The position numbers and the translations under genes were made by a program. From Sporopachydermia quercuum (taxonomy: Eukaryota; Ascomycota; Sporopachydermiomycetes; Sporopachydermiales; Sporopachydermiaceae): a stretch of 64,000 bases of DNA. The first letter of the stretch is position 1; the number at the start of each line of letters is the position of its first letter. Below, piece after piece: positions 10,035 to 21,516 of this stretch. The stretch is from positions 868,346 through 932,345 of the forward strand of contig BCGN01000004.1 of the NCBI GenBank assembly GCA_001599295.1, in the 5' to 3' direction. The notes below the pieces were generated by a model. That model searched no databases. It was not told the DNA's origin and was given only the letters and a program-made list of their open reading frames with translations.

Positions 10035-11182
10035 ATGTCTAAAGAATATACGGTAAGTAATTTATTCTACTATGGATATGAAAGCGGATCGAGCCGAATA
10101 ATCTGAAATTGAATAATAGATAACTAATATAATATTAATTTTAGGAAGAAGAATGGCTGTAAGTTAATACTGGTAATGTTTATTAGATTCAAACTAATTG
10201 ATCGATGTAGGATTGGCAGATAAATTGATGGCCTACTAGGAGTTGGTGTCAGGCAGAATNACTTAATTACTAACGATCATTGTCAAGTGCATCATTCCCT
10301 CAGCAATGCCCTCCAGGAACACCTGAAGGATTTCCAGGTAATTTAACTCCTGAGCAGGAACAAAAGGTCATAATTCTGCGAAATTCCTTGAAAGGAGAAG
10401 GATACAGCAAAAGATTGGATGATGGTACCTTATTGAGATTCCTTAGAGCTCGTAAATTCGATGTAGCAAAAGCAAAGGAAATGTTCATCAATTGTGAAAA
10501 ATGGAGAAAAGAGTTTGGAACAGATACTATTCTGGAAGATTTCAAATATGTTGAGAAACCAAAGGTTGCCAAATATTATCCTCAATATTACCATAAGATT
10601 GATAAAGATGGTCGTCCTGTGTATGTCGAGGAATTAGGTAAAGTGAATATTCCTGAGATGTATAAATTGACAACACAAGAAAGGATGTTAAAGAATCTTG
10701 TTTGGGAATACGAAGCCTTTGTCAAATATAGGTTACCAGCATGCTCTCGGAAAATGAATTATTTGGTAGAAACTTCTTGTACTATCATGGATTTGAAGGG
10801 AATTTCGCTTTCTCAAATTTCTCAAGTACTCAGTTATGTTAGAGAGGCTTCAAACATTGGACAGAACTATTATCCTGAAAGAATGGGTAAATTTTATATG
10901 ATCAATGCTCCTTTTGGATTTGCCACTGCTTTCAAGATCTTCAAGCCATTCCTTGATCCTGTTACTGTATCTAAGATCTTCATCCTTGGGTCATCTTATA
11001 AGACAGAATTATTAAAACAAATCCCTGCTGAAAATTTACCTCCACGATTTGGGGGTAAGAGTGATGTAGAAGGAGATGAAATTTATCTGGCTGATGTGGG
11101 TCCATGGAGAGATCCCCAATATGTTGGAATCGAAGGTGAAGCCCCTCATGTTTATCCATTAGATTCTGTTTCTTCTTCTTAA
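10035..11182 (+). CDS. SEC14: Phosphatidylinositol/phosphatidylcholine transfer protein Sec14 (three exons)
   Basis: My model has exons at 10035-10052, 10145-10158 (14 nt) and 10288-11182, giving 308 residues (yeast Sec14: 304). It begins [20 protein letters not shown], which aligns with the yeast Sec14 N terminus (FLESYPQNCPP). The CRAL-TRIO domain is nearly complete: [21 protein letters not shown] (phosphatidylcholine contacts), YPERMGKFY with the conserved Glu, and [12 protein letters not shown] with the conserved Lys for phosphatidylinositol. The protein exchanges PI and PC and supports PI4P-dependent Golgi secretion. Introns: 10053-10144 (GTAAGT donor) and 10159-10287 (GTAAGT donor, TACTAAC at 10268-10274, AAG acceptor). 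An alternative acceptor at 10303 would join exon 1 directly in frame. Confidence 0.93.
10145..10158 (+). other. SEC14: 14-nt microexon of SEC14
   Basis: Flanked by an upstream TTTTAG acceptor and a downstream GTAAGT donor. It encodes EEEW plus two bases of a Leu codon. Including it gives [14 protein letters not shown], matching the Sec14 family N terminus, and restores the phase between exon 1 and the 10288 acceptor. Confidence 0.75.
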
Positions 11183-14128
11183 GACTTCAACTGGAATACC
11201 GTATTTCAACTAGTGACTAGGGAATTTCAGCAATATATATTCTTAAATTCTGTGTACATGTGTGTACTTGTACTATTATGACATGAGTGTAGTGTGATAC
11301 TATTGCAAAAGTGATAGAATTAATTATTATCGGAGTCAAGATTCATTGTTACTTTCACGGGAAATCAATCATTTACAACTCTCAACCAACTGGATAGTAA
11401 TACATCTCTGAACCTGTGATATATAGANAATCAAAAATTTCGTTCGATTATGTACGCAGATAACTAAGACCTCATCGCATACTACCAGATTGTGTTCTTT
11501 CTTTTTATATCTTTAAACTTTTTTTTTGCTGTATCCCTTATTTTTTCCTTGTTTTTCATCATCTTATTGACCTTACTCTTCTTTCTCGGAATCCCCGGCT
11601 GTTAGTAAATACTATAGTTTCAAACAGCCTTGCTGGGTCTAAATGAAGGCTATGTTGATATCAAAGTTTTATGCAAATCCCTTACATATAGCTTTAGTCA
11701 AACAAATCTAAATGACAAGAAAAGAAACAANTATCGTATCCATGATAAAACCAATAAAAGACATAAAAGAGAGACTACTGATTCACATACATAAAATCAA
11801 TTCAGTAAAAGGGAGCAAAATCGCAATGAATCATTTCCGTATACACGTAGCTGAGAAAAGACATACAAAGAGAAATGCTTGTAAGATGCTCATGTTTATG
11901 GGATGTATAGATAGGTACTCATCTGGTAATATTCCGTTAATAGAAACTCAATAGTTTGAGCCTCATACTGAAAATTCCCTTTCTGAAGAGTTTTGTTTGA
12001 ACAAAATTGATCAAACGTTGGTATCTCTTTCAAAGCAATTAAGAGTGTCAGTTCGTTTCCTTGCTTTACGCATTCAACGTTAATTATATATAGCTTTGCC
12101 TACTGTTTACAATTCAAACTGTTATTCACTTTCGATTAGGATCCTATATTGATTGATTACCACTAATAGTAATAAAATTATTACTGTCATACTTCAGAAC
12201 TCTTTGGACTATGTTTTCCTCCGGTTTTAAGTCAATTGAATTCAAAACTGAAGCCAACTAGTTTCATTAGAGATTATCAATTGATTTTTTATACCTTATG
12301 TTGTTCCCTTCAACCCTACCTAAGGCGGGTGTTCCGCCTTACCTCTTGTATACATAAAATAAATCCTGCGAACATGAGTTAAAATGAGAAACTCGCATCA
12401 CGACATCAAGAAATGAAGAATCCAAGATCAATTTCTGCTTATAAACGATAATAAACATCATTATGTAAAATCAAATAGTTTTTACTCGTTCTTTCGATGT
12501 AAAGAAACTAAAGATCTCTCAATACCAAAAATGGAAATACTAGATTTTCAAGAATATCATATCCTATTAATGAATGTTTCACTGCATCATCCAGTTTGAT
12601 TCAACATATGGAAATAGCAAAAGACCAAAAAATCTTAATTATTTACATAATTGATACATTCTTTGACATTATCAATAACCCAGTTATGTATTATAACTTT
12701 TAGGGAGTTTAAGAACTAAAACATTTCATGAGTTTAAACCGTCGGCAATAATTAGATTATCACATTCCGATTGTTCGCGATTATTCAATGATACTGTTGA
12801 CGCATATTTCTGCATGAAATCATCATTAACTTTGTTCTTTTTCTTTTTCTTTTTCTTCTTCGATATTTCTGTTATTCCAATGATTCGTATTAACGGTTAA
12901 TCAGTGATATATTTTGGATAGTATGAAGAAAGATTTGATTTGTTGTGTTCATGTTTGATGATAATCCATAATGTTGATTGTTCTATTAATAAATACTTCG
13001 AATATTCATCAACAACTAGTAAACCAAAACTTTATTCACTTTTTTATGTCTCTACACACCAAGTGATGCTTTGCAGTGTTGAACCTTAATTGACTCAATA
13101 GCATTCATCAAAATTGTTTTCTTGCCGAGTTTAACAAACAGATTGTAGATTCTGTATCAAAACTTTTCAAAGATTTGACCGTATTAATAAATTAAAATAC
13201 ACATATATATTTGATATTGAAAACTTTTAACAACTAATTGAACAAAGTTCGATTAAAACGCGAAGATTTTATTACGTTCTCTAACCAATACGATTAAGCT
13301 CTCATCTAACCAACCATTAATTTCATTTAATAGGTATACTTAATGCATTATCATGCATAATCTCGGAGTTANTTTGAATTTTTGCCCGCCAAATGAACCC
13401 AAAGTATATCCTTTAGATCAGTCTAAATCGCATGTTGAGACTTAATTCCAGGCAAAATTGTCAGATAGTACTTACTTTCCTCAAAACTGTCCCTAGTTAA
13501 CAATTAGTGGAAATGTACGAAAGATCCAACCACAGAGCTTGTCCCGCCTAAAATCCTTCTGTGATTTGTTTCCACATATTGAATTGTAATGAAAACAAAT
13601 ACTCTTTCTTTCAGTTTGTTAACAGAGCAAATCATTCTATTGATACATCTATTGAGTCCTGGTAAGACAAGTCTACTAATAACATTGTGTTGTTTTTCTT
13701 GTTCATGAAGACTGTGCTGAATCAGCAGACAACCGAGTCTTCCAAGCTAGAAAGAAACCAAGAAAAACTTTCTGAACATCAACCATATGTAGGTTTTATG
13801 AAGACTTGATCAACAAATATTTAATGGAAACAAGAATTAGATATCCGCGAAGATTTCATTGACTACAGTATAGCAAGGAACTGTTCAATTGACAACTTTC
13901 ATTCTTTATATTGTCTTACTGTTTGGCTGCCAAGAAATCCAAACCGTCAGATAGTTGAACAACTTTTTAGCGGTTTTATTCAGAGGAAGTATACACTCAC
14001 AATATTGAAAAGTTGGAAGTTTTAATGACAGGGCAAGAAATTACAACTGTGATTTGTACTCCTATTATTCTTAATTGAAGGAGATAAGAGGAATCTGGTA
14101 TTCTAGTTCAATTGATAGTATTTTAAAT
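11183..14128. other. 2.9 kb gene-free region before the SVL3-like gene
   Basis: No supportable gene on either strand; the 80-codon frame at 11712-11954 contains an N and looks random. It holds a GC-rich 21-nt palindrome at 12321-12341 and a pyrimidine tract of repeated CTTTTT units at about 12836-12860. The rest is AT-rich. Probably the SEC14 3' end plus a large upstream region of the SVL3-like gene. Single Ns lie at 11428, 11731 and 13372. Confidence 0.5.
12321..12341. promoter_or_regulatory. Perfect inverted repeat with a CGG-N5-CCG core
   Basis: TAAGGCGG and CCGCCTTA form perfect 8-bp arms around a 5-nt spacer. CGG/CCG half-sites in inverted order are what fungal Zn2Cys6 regulators commonly bind. 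It stands out as GC-rich within AT-rich noncoding DNA, about 1.8 kb before the SVL3-like start. It could instead be a short RNA hairpin. Function is inferred only from the pattern. Confidence 0.35.
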
Positions 14129-16770
14129 ATGGCTCGATCAACAAACGTCCTTTCTCGTAAGTAGTTTTCTTCTCCTTACCTGACATCAATTAGCACTTCA
14201 GCATTTATATATATTAACGTCCAATGACAATACTAACAAGCTGTGATTTAGTCGGTACCAATCCTGGTGTTGGATTTCTTGCTTGGCAATTGAACTTCTC
14301 TGATGCTGTTGATTTAACAATTATGAATAATTCTGTTGTTGATCAAAATGGCTCACAATGGTCGACACCTTTAGGAAATTATCGGTTCAATCCTGTTAAT
14401 AAATTCAACACAACCGAGGAAATAGTAAAACAAGGTAAAATATATGATGTAATACTAATTTCGATATCTTCTCTTCAGGACATCAAAAAGATATGTGATA
14501 CCCTGGGTTTGATCATTTCAAGCTGTTTCGGAGGAAACTCATATATTGTTATCGAATCAACGTGTTGTATTCGAATTGAGAGTCTGTTTGAGCACGCTTT
14601 TCCAAGTATTCCAATAATATCGATTCTTCTTGATGGTGATATAAGAAGAATTCACAATCAAAGATTTGACTATTTTCAAAAGTCCACAACAATAAACTTA
14701 TACGTGGGATCAACGTCTTTAAGTAACTCTTCTACCTCACAATTGAAAGCTCNAATCGAAGGTTCAATAAACAACTTCCGACAAGTTCTACAAATTGCAT
14801 GCCCTAAGTTTCCTGTTACAAGTTTCAATAATTCTATCGAATTTTTGGAGGTACAATGGAAACTAGCAACCCCAGTGATTGTTTTCCAGTTCCTTTCCAT
14901 TTTCTTTGAATGTCCAAACCCAACTGATCTTTTGAATCTGATTTTGGCGAAACCACTCATATCAGGTCTTATTATAGAACTACTGGATCTATCCAAAGCA
15001 ATGGGATGTCAAACAAGCAATGCAGTGAACTATGAAAAACAGATCAGCAGTGAGTTTCTTTCCATGTCGTCACAAAATTCCAGCAAGTCATCGCAATTAC
15101 CAATTTACCTCGATACAAANATGAGCTTTTACAACTTTTACCATCAATACCCAATCAATGTAGACACTATTTTATTGCAACCGATTTTACTAGCTGATGA
15201 CTATGGACAAAAAACGCCTTACCTTGAGTTTTTATATGCAGTTATCTCGCACTATGTCAATATGAACACAAGTCAAAATAAATCAATTCTTTTTATACGG
15301 AAGCCGCTTCCCTTTTCTACGGGTCCGTCTTCTTTTGGGTATAAAGAACCGAATTCGAAAACAATGCCCAATAGCAACCTGGAANCGTTTACTGATAGTG
15401 GCTCAGCAACACCAGATTTAAAAGAGTTGGCAGAATTCACTGAGTATGGGAACTCTTTTGATAACGCTATAGGATCGCCGTCATACAAAAGTAACTCGTC
15501 TACATCTTCATCGTCGGATCCTCAACAAATTCAATCAGGTAGTACTATTAAACCTGGAAACTTTAATAAACTGAATTCTGGTTCTGGTTCTTCACTTTCG
15601 TTTCACCCCTCATCGAGATTAGAGAAAGAAGCAGAACTCCTAAGAAGAGAAGAGCTGATTTATGCAAAGGAAATTGAACTTGGACTTCGTAAAGTCCCTG
15701 GAGGGCAGACATCAGCAAACTCAGCACAGCCTGTAAATAACTTGGGAGTTCAATCCGATCTACCATTTGTCCCACCCCCTTCTTTGAACGGAATGAATGG
15801 CCATTATTCTAGGCCCTCATCAGCTTCTTCACTATCATTATCAATGTCAGGGTACATCAATGGGTTACCTCAATCTTCAAGACAAAGGAACACGAAACCT
15901 CCAACTGGATATAGAAAGTCAAGGCAAGAATCAAGAGCAACTTTAATACTTGATGAAGATATGGATGTGGATCATAGTGAACCAATGGCTCCTCTTCCTT
16001 CTCAAACAGTTGACAATATTGACATGATGAGTGTAACTCAAAGACGATCTCGTCGAACCATATCCTCAAAGTCGAGATCATATTCAGATCTATTAGCCCT
16101 AGGTCCTGGAGGTCCAGGATTGAGTACACCATCATCGCCTACTTCTGTTAATCAATCTAGATCAAAATTCCCTGGCCAATCTTCTTTGTCAGAGTTTCCT
16201 TATACAGGTCAATTTGGGACAGCCGGTGTTAGACATGGGTCATACTCGAGCGGAATACGATCTCCAAATCAAGTCAATAGACCGTTAGATCCAATATACT
16301 ATGTTCCTCCGACTCCAAAAGCGAACTATGGCCCCAAAGTATCACCAAGATTGAAACAAAGGGAGTTTACCCGAAGCAATACTCTCAATATGTCCAACAG
16401 TAATGGTTCTCTGAACAATATTGCTAATAATAACTTCTCGAATTCATACGGGACTCCCTCCAATGGAACGAATACAAAAATTGGAGCTCCGTCTTTTCCT
16501 TCAGGTAACAGAGGAAATAGCTCAAATGATACGGTTCAAGAGCAAAGACGTGTCATTAATTTGGATAGTAAAACAGCTCCAGATAATGATACTACACACA
16601 ATACAATGAGAAACGATAGAGATTCTGCCGCCATGATGAATAAATCCAATAGTAAGGTTTCTTTGACCTCGCAATCAACAGCAGGTATGAACGGTCAAAA
16701 AGAGACAAGTACCAAAAGTGGTAGGGGGTTCTTTGGATTTCGTAGAAAGAAAAGTAAGAACAAGAAATAA
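14129..16770 (+). CDS. SVL3: Svl3/Pam1-like protein with N-terminal ketopantoate-reductase-like fold
   Basis: My model has exon 1 at 14129-14156 and exon 2 at 14252-16770, 848 residues. The intron has a GTAAGT donor, TACTAAC at 14231-14237 and a TTTAG acceptor at 14251. Splicing gives MARSTNVLSLGTNPGVGFLA, which resembles the start of yeast Svl3 and Pam1. An unspliced ATG at 14224 lies in frame but its first codons contain the branch site, so it is probably not the start. Residues 1 to about 260 look like a Rossmann-type ApbA/PanE-related domain. From about residue 360 on the protein is Ser/Asn/Pro-rich and likely disordered. It ends in a polybasic tail (FRRKKSKNKK) that could contact membrane lipid. 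Svl3 and Pam1 localise to sites of polarised growth; the function is poorly known. Confidence 0.7.
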
Positions 16771-17267
16771 CGCCAGAAATCTGCTTTTAAGTATAGTATA
16801 GAATAATGAAATCCTAATTTATTAATCAAGTTCCTCTTTATTTTTTCGCTCCGTAAGTCATGAATGTTTCACTTTAAATCACGATCTGTCCTTTATATAA
16901 AACTCTGTTGTGTGATACAACGTTTATTGCCTTTCTCAGTCATAAATCTATACTTTCATGCTATAGAACTTATTTCATCAGACTTGATGATCATTAGACA
17001 AATCAGTTAGTGTATGCCTTTTAACGATTATGTAATCATAAAAGGTGTTGATATTTTCGTGATTGAAATTACTCAAGCTTCTCAGTACATCTTGTCACTA
17101 ACCCACAAAGGCAAAATGTCGACAGAAAATAGGAAGTGATTGAAAAATATGAAAATNACAAACTCTGACCCCACCTTATATCTGAGGAAGGCCAAACGAT
17201 CGAATATGAGGTATTGGTAATTTTNAAATATTCAGACCTTGAAATAATAAATTAATAACACGACAAA
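16771..17267. promoter_or_regulatory. Intergenic region upstream of EGD1
   Basis: About 500 bp between genes in the same direction. It should contain the 3' end of the SVL3-like gene and the EGD1 promoter. I recognise no specific element. Single Ns lie at 17157 and 17225. Confidence 0.45.
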
Positions 17268-17922
17268 ATGGTTGTTGATACTGAAAAACTTGCCCGATTA
17301 CAAAAGGCTGCTGCCGCTGCTAGAATTGGTATGTAATGAGATTTTAGGAAGCGATGTGATTGGGAGTAATTGGCAGACATTAATATATATCATGAATTAT
17401 ATTTATACTAACAAACAATAAAACAGGGTATGGAAGAATTGAAGACGATTATTTATGAACCAATTTTTGAATTTTGAATCAAATTACTAACTTTGAAACA
17501 GTGGTAAGGGTACACCAAGAAGAACCGTTAGAAAAGCCGGCCAAGGAAATGCTGTCGATGACAAGAAGTTACAAGCCACTTTGAGAAAGTTGAATGCTCA
17601 AAACATCCCTGATATTCAAGAGGCCAATTTCTTCCAAGACAACGGAAAAGTTATTCATTTCGACAGAGTTGCTGTGCAAGGAGCTGTTACCAGTAACACC
17701 TATGGTTTCTACGGTAAGGGTGAAGAAAAGGATATTGCTGAACTTGTACCTGGTATTTTGACTCAATTAGGATCTGAATCTCTTGATGCTTTAAGAGTTT
17801 TGGCCGAACAAATGCAAGCTCAACAAGCCGCTGCTGGTGCCACTGGTGAAACCAAGGAAGCCGGTGATGAAGAAATCCCTGAACTTGTTGAAGGTGAAAC
17901 CTTCGAAGACAATGTCGAGTAA
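17268..17922 (+). CDS. EGD1: Nascent polypeptide-associated complex beta subunit (BTF3/NACb)
   Basis: A 160-residue protein (yeast Egd1: 157). It heterodimerises with NAC-alpha and binds emerging chains at the ribosome exit tunnel. Exon 1 (17268-17328) encodes MVVDTEKLARLQKAAAAARI plus one G. The last exon (17502-17922) begins with T then GGTAAGGGT. The conserved ribosome-binding motif RIGGKGTPRR, followed by RRTVRKAG, is only produced if one extra G is supplied. A single G at 17427 lies between two complete introns, 17329-17426 (GTATGT, TACTAAC at 17406, CAG) and 17428-17501 (GTATGG, TACTAAC at 17485, CAG). The NAC domain then runs KVIHFDRVAVQ to LVPGILTQLG, and the tail ends IPELVEGETFEDNVE as in the family. 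The protein identity is certain; the one-base exon is the unusual part. Confidence 0.93.
17329..17426 (+). other. EGD1: EGD1 intron 1
   Basis: 98 nt, donor GTATGT, branch TACTAAC at 17406-17412, acceptor AAACAG ending at 17426. Splicing it alone brings exon 1 next to GGTATGG, creating the full donor of the next intron after one G. Confidence 0.8.
17427..17427 (+). other. EGD1: Single-nucleotide exon of EGD1 (inferred)
   Basis: The only G left between the CAG acceptor at 17426 and the GTATGG donor at 17428. It completes the Gly codon GGT together with one base from each neighbouring exon, restoring RIGGKG. Confidence 0.65.
17428..17501 (+). other. EGD1: EGD1 intron 2
   Basis: 74 nt, donor GTATGG, branch TACTAAC at 17485-17491, acceptor AAACAG ending at 17501, ten bases after the branch site. 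Confidence 0.8.
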
Positions 17923-19449
17923 ACAGTTTGTATATGATTTGGCTTAACAGCTGAAGTAGTTAACGCGATTTATGCTCATTCATGAAATTTGACTGTAGAG
18001 ATAGTTACAATGGTATCTTAATTATTCAAGAGTTGGTTTGGCTATTGAACAACCTGAATTATGAACTTGGAATCGGATTGTTATCTTGTTGATGGTGTAA
18101 TGGAACACTGAAGTATATTATTTTTTTTAGTAATGTGAGATTTTAGAGTAAACCGAATAACCATATACTTGTCTANCAATTTGATCTATTGTTTGATTCA
18201 AACAAATCAAGCTGATGATAATAATAATATATACCCATTCACTCTCCAAAAACGACCTGATACAAGTCTCATGCTTTATTTCAATCAACCTACGAAACCC
18301 TACCCCAAACCTTCTTTTCTGGTCCTGTTTTTAAAATGATATCTAATGCTTTATTGTACTACTTCACAAATCTATCCATAGTTTTCGAAGCATCACATTA
18401 CGATTTTAGAGAATCATTTATTCGCTATCTGCGCGCTAATAATTTGGATCCGAGCAAAGTAGCACTGCACCAATAAATATTGACTACCTAGCAAACTAAC
18501 TCACTTGTTCGTAAACAGGACGGAAGTTTTTACACAACCGAAGAAGTAGGACAATTGAATCAGTTATGTAACTGAAATGATGTAGTAAGTTCAACTGTTA
18601 AGTGGAACGAACATCCATGAAATCATCATGAAATCACTAATATATAAATAACCCTGACAGTTGAGTTATCTTTGAAGTAGCAGCCTGTTTAGGTTCATTA
18701 ATTCTTTTCAAGAGATCGTAATTCTGACAGGAGTTACGAAAATAGGTTTGTCTCAGAAATTTAGAATCAAACAACATAGTCGGCATCCTTTTCAAAATTT
18801 TGATTGTTCTAGAAACCAGAATCAGGAATATCAAATCCGTATTCCAAAAGATGAAACCATTCCTCAATGAGGAAATAGCCCTATATACTGACCTCTTTAT
18901 TGTGAGGTAGTAGCTATTTTTATGCTTTTCTCCATCTTCCCCTATCTTATTGAGAAGGGATTGATGTAAGAGAGTCAATTGCTTCTGAAAAAATTAAACT
19001 TCTTTTTTTTTGTTAGAAGGAAATTTCACGAAAAAAGACTTTAACTCTGCTTTTGCAGCTCTTGATAATATGAACTATAACTTTTAAGATGTAACTTTAA
19101 CCTTCTTAATAAGAAGAACCAATTTAAGTTATTCGTACACAATGGATTAACTTCCATCATATGGTGTCTCGTATTAATCAAAAGTATATAAGATCTCCAT
19201 GCTTTACCTCAACCATCTAGTTTGTTGTTTGGTAGGGCTTGTTGGAAATAACCAGCTTTAAACGCATTGTATTTCTAGGTCACTTATCTAGATATCTATC
19301 ATCTACAAGAAAGAAATGCAAGGGAAATTTACCTTTGTGACGATAGTATATTGCGGAGAAATCAATTCTAGACCAAGCGGATTAGTAGTACTGTTTGCCC
19401 TATAGGAAACAACAGGTTATCATTAAAAAGAAATAGAAAATTATAAAAG
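17923..19449. other. Intergenic region upstream of GAD1
   Basis: About 1.5 kb with no supportable gene. The 113-codon minus-strand frame at 18637-18978 has no recognisable domain and looks random. A TATATAAG at 19185-19192 could be the GAD1 TATA element, although it lies about 260 bp before the start codon. One N lies at 18176. Confidence 0.45.
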
Positions 19450-21302
19450 ATGGTTCTTCACAAGCACATCGATACCGAAGCATTGGAAATACGCCTGTTG
19501 GGAGGTTCTCAAAGGAAGAAGAATGTATTGGGAAATCCTGTTTCTCCTAATGACTACAGGCCATTGAAGAGAAACATCTCATCAGGAGGTTTAGCTAATG
19601 ACATCAAGGATCATTATGTTTCCAGATACTCTTCTAGAGTTTTGATTCCTAAGTAGTAAGTGTAGCATTGACAGGTGTACGTTTTTATTAGCTTTTGATT
19701 TCTAACGTTAACATTCTGATAGTGCCATTCCTGAAACTGGTATCAAGCCTGAAAGTAAGTAACTTGATATTTTACATATATAGTCTATAGCCTGAAAGAA
19801 AGAAGTACTAACAAATATTTATAATAGACGCCTACCAATTAGTACATGATGAATTATCTTTGGACGGAAACCCAAGTTTGAATTTAGCTTCTTTTGTCAA
19901 CACTTTTGTTTCTCCTGAAGCAGAAAAGTTAGCTAGAGAAAGTTTGGTAAAGAACTTGGCTGATAATGATGAGTATCCAGCAATGTTAGACATTCATCAA
20001 AGATGTGTTTCCATTATTGCTAATCTATGGAATGCTCCTTCTACACTTTCTGCTATTGGAACTGCTACCACTGGTTCCAGTGAAGCAATCATGCTTGGTG
20101 GTTTAGCTATGAAGAGAAGATGGGAAGCCAAGCGCAAAGCTGATGGGAAGCCAACTGATAAGCCTAATATCATTATGGCAAGTTGTGTTCAAGTTGCTTT
20201 GGAAAAGTTTGCCAGGTATTTTGACGTCGAATGCAGATTGGTTCCTATCAGTAAAGAATCTAATCATTGTCTTGATATTTCGAAGGTTGAAGCATTAGTA
20301 GATGAGAACACTATTGGTGTTTTTGCTATTATGGGTACAACTTATACAGGTCATTATGAACCTGTTGAAGAATTGTCCAAACTCCTTGATAAGATTCAGG
20401 AGAAAACTGGTTTTGATATTCCTATTCATGTTGATGGTGCGTCTGGTGGTTTCGTGGCCCCATTCTGTAGACCTGATTTGAAATGGGATTTCAGAGTTCC
20501 AAGAGTGTTCAGTATTAACACCTCAGGTCATAAATTTGGTTTAACTTCTGCTGGGTGTGGTTGGATTATCTGGAGAAGTAGAGATTTATTGCCTGATAAT
20601 TTAGTTTTCCAACTACGTTATCTTGGGGGTGTTGAAGAGAGTTATACCCTCAATTTCTCTCGTCCTGGTCACCCCATTATTTTGCAATACTACAATTTGA
20701 TTCATTTGGGTAGAGAGGGTTACGCAAGACTTCACGGTAATTCCTTGAAAAATGCTAGGTTACTCAGTGCATTCTTGGAAGAAACTGGTTACTTCGAATG
20801 TTTAAGTGTTATTCATCGTAAGCAGGGCCAAATGCATTTCGATGCTGATATCAAACCTACAATGGGACGAGACCATTCATTCTATAATCCCGGTTTACCT
20901 GTTGTTGCCTTCAAGTTCAGCGAAGCTTTCTCTGAAGTTTATCCTGAGATTCCTCAAGCTGCTCTTGCTTCTTTGTTGAGAAACAGAGGATTTATTGTTC
21001 CTAACTATCCTCTTTCTCCAAATGAAGATCAAATCGAAATTCTCCGTGTTGTAGTTAAGATCAATTTGACATTGGATATGTTGGATAAGCTGATGACTGA
21101 TATCGTTGAATGTACTGAATTATTGGTTGCTGCAGCTACTGCTGCAAGAAGGGTGACCACGTCTGAAGAAGGCAGAGCAACGGTTCATTCCGCTTTGGAA
21201 GCTTTGGTCAATTCTACTCCTACTCCTATCCTAGAAGACGAAGAAGAAGGAACAGAACAACCGGAAGTAGAAACTAAAACTGGGTACAGGGGTACTTGTT
21301 AA
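19450..21302 (+). CDS. GAD1: Glutamate decarboxylase (three exons)
   Basis: Exons at 19450-19655, 19723-19754 and 19828-21302 give 570 residues (yeast Gad1: 585). The intron phases join cleanly to read RVLIPKYAIPETGIKPENAY, as expected for the family. This PLP enzyme converts glutamate to GABA and CO2, consuming a proton, and feeds the GABA shunt; in yeast it supports oxidative-stress tolerance. PLP-fold signatures: TATTGSSEAIMLGG, VDGASGG at about residue 281, and the Schiff-base Lys at about 315 in NTSGHKFG. The extra C-terminal tail is acidic and ends in GTC. Intron donors are both GTAAGT; the second intron has a TACTAAC branch site. Confidence 0.95.
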
Positions 21303-21516
21303 AAGTAATGACGATGCTAATTTATTCATTGTTTCATTGGTTTAATTTTATTTCCGTTTATATGTAAATATTATTAGTTCAAGTAAACAACAACACAGAT
21401 AGCGCACCATTATAAAATTCTTTTGTTTAACTATACAGACCTTATTCACCTTAAATATAATTCATCATTTGAATGTAAATTGATATTTCTTTGACCGTTT
21501 TGACAATAGACTCGCT

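Noticed and set aside
11712-11954. 80-codon open frame after SEC14
   Set aside because: Contains an N, Lys/Ile-rich from AT composition, no recognisable feature.
14224-14251. ATG at 14224 as the start of the SVL3-like gene
   Set aside because: The codons after it include the TACTAAC branch site and the acceptor of an intron; the spliced start at 14129 gives a better family N terminus.
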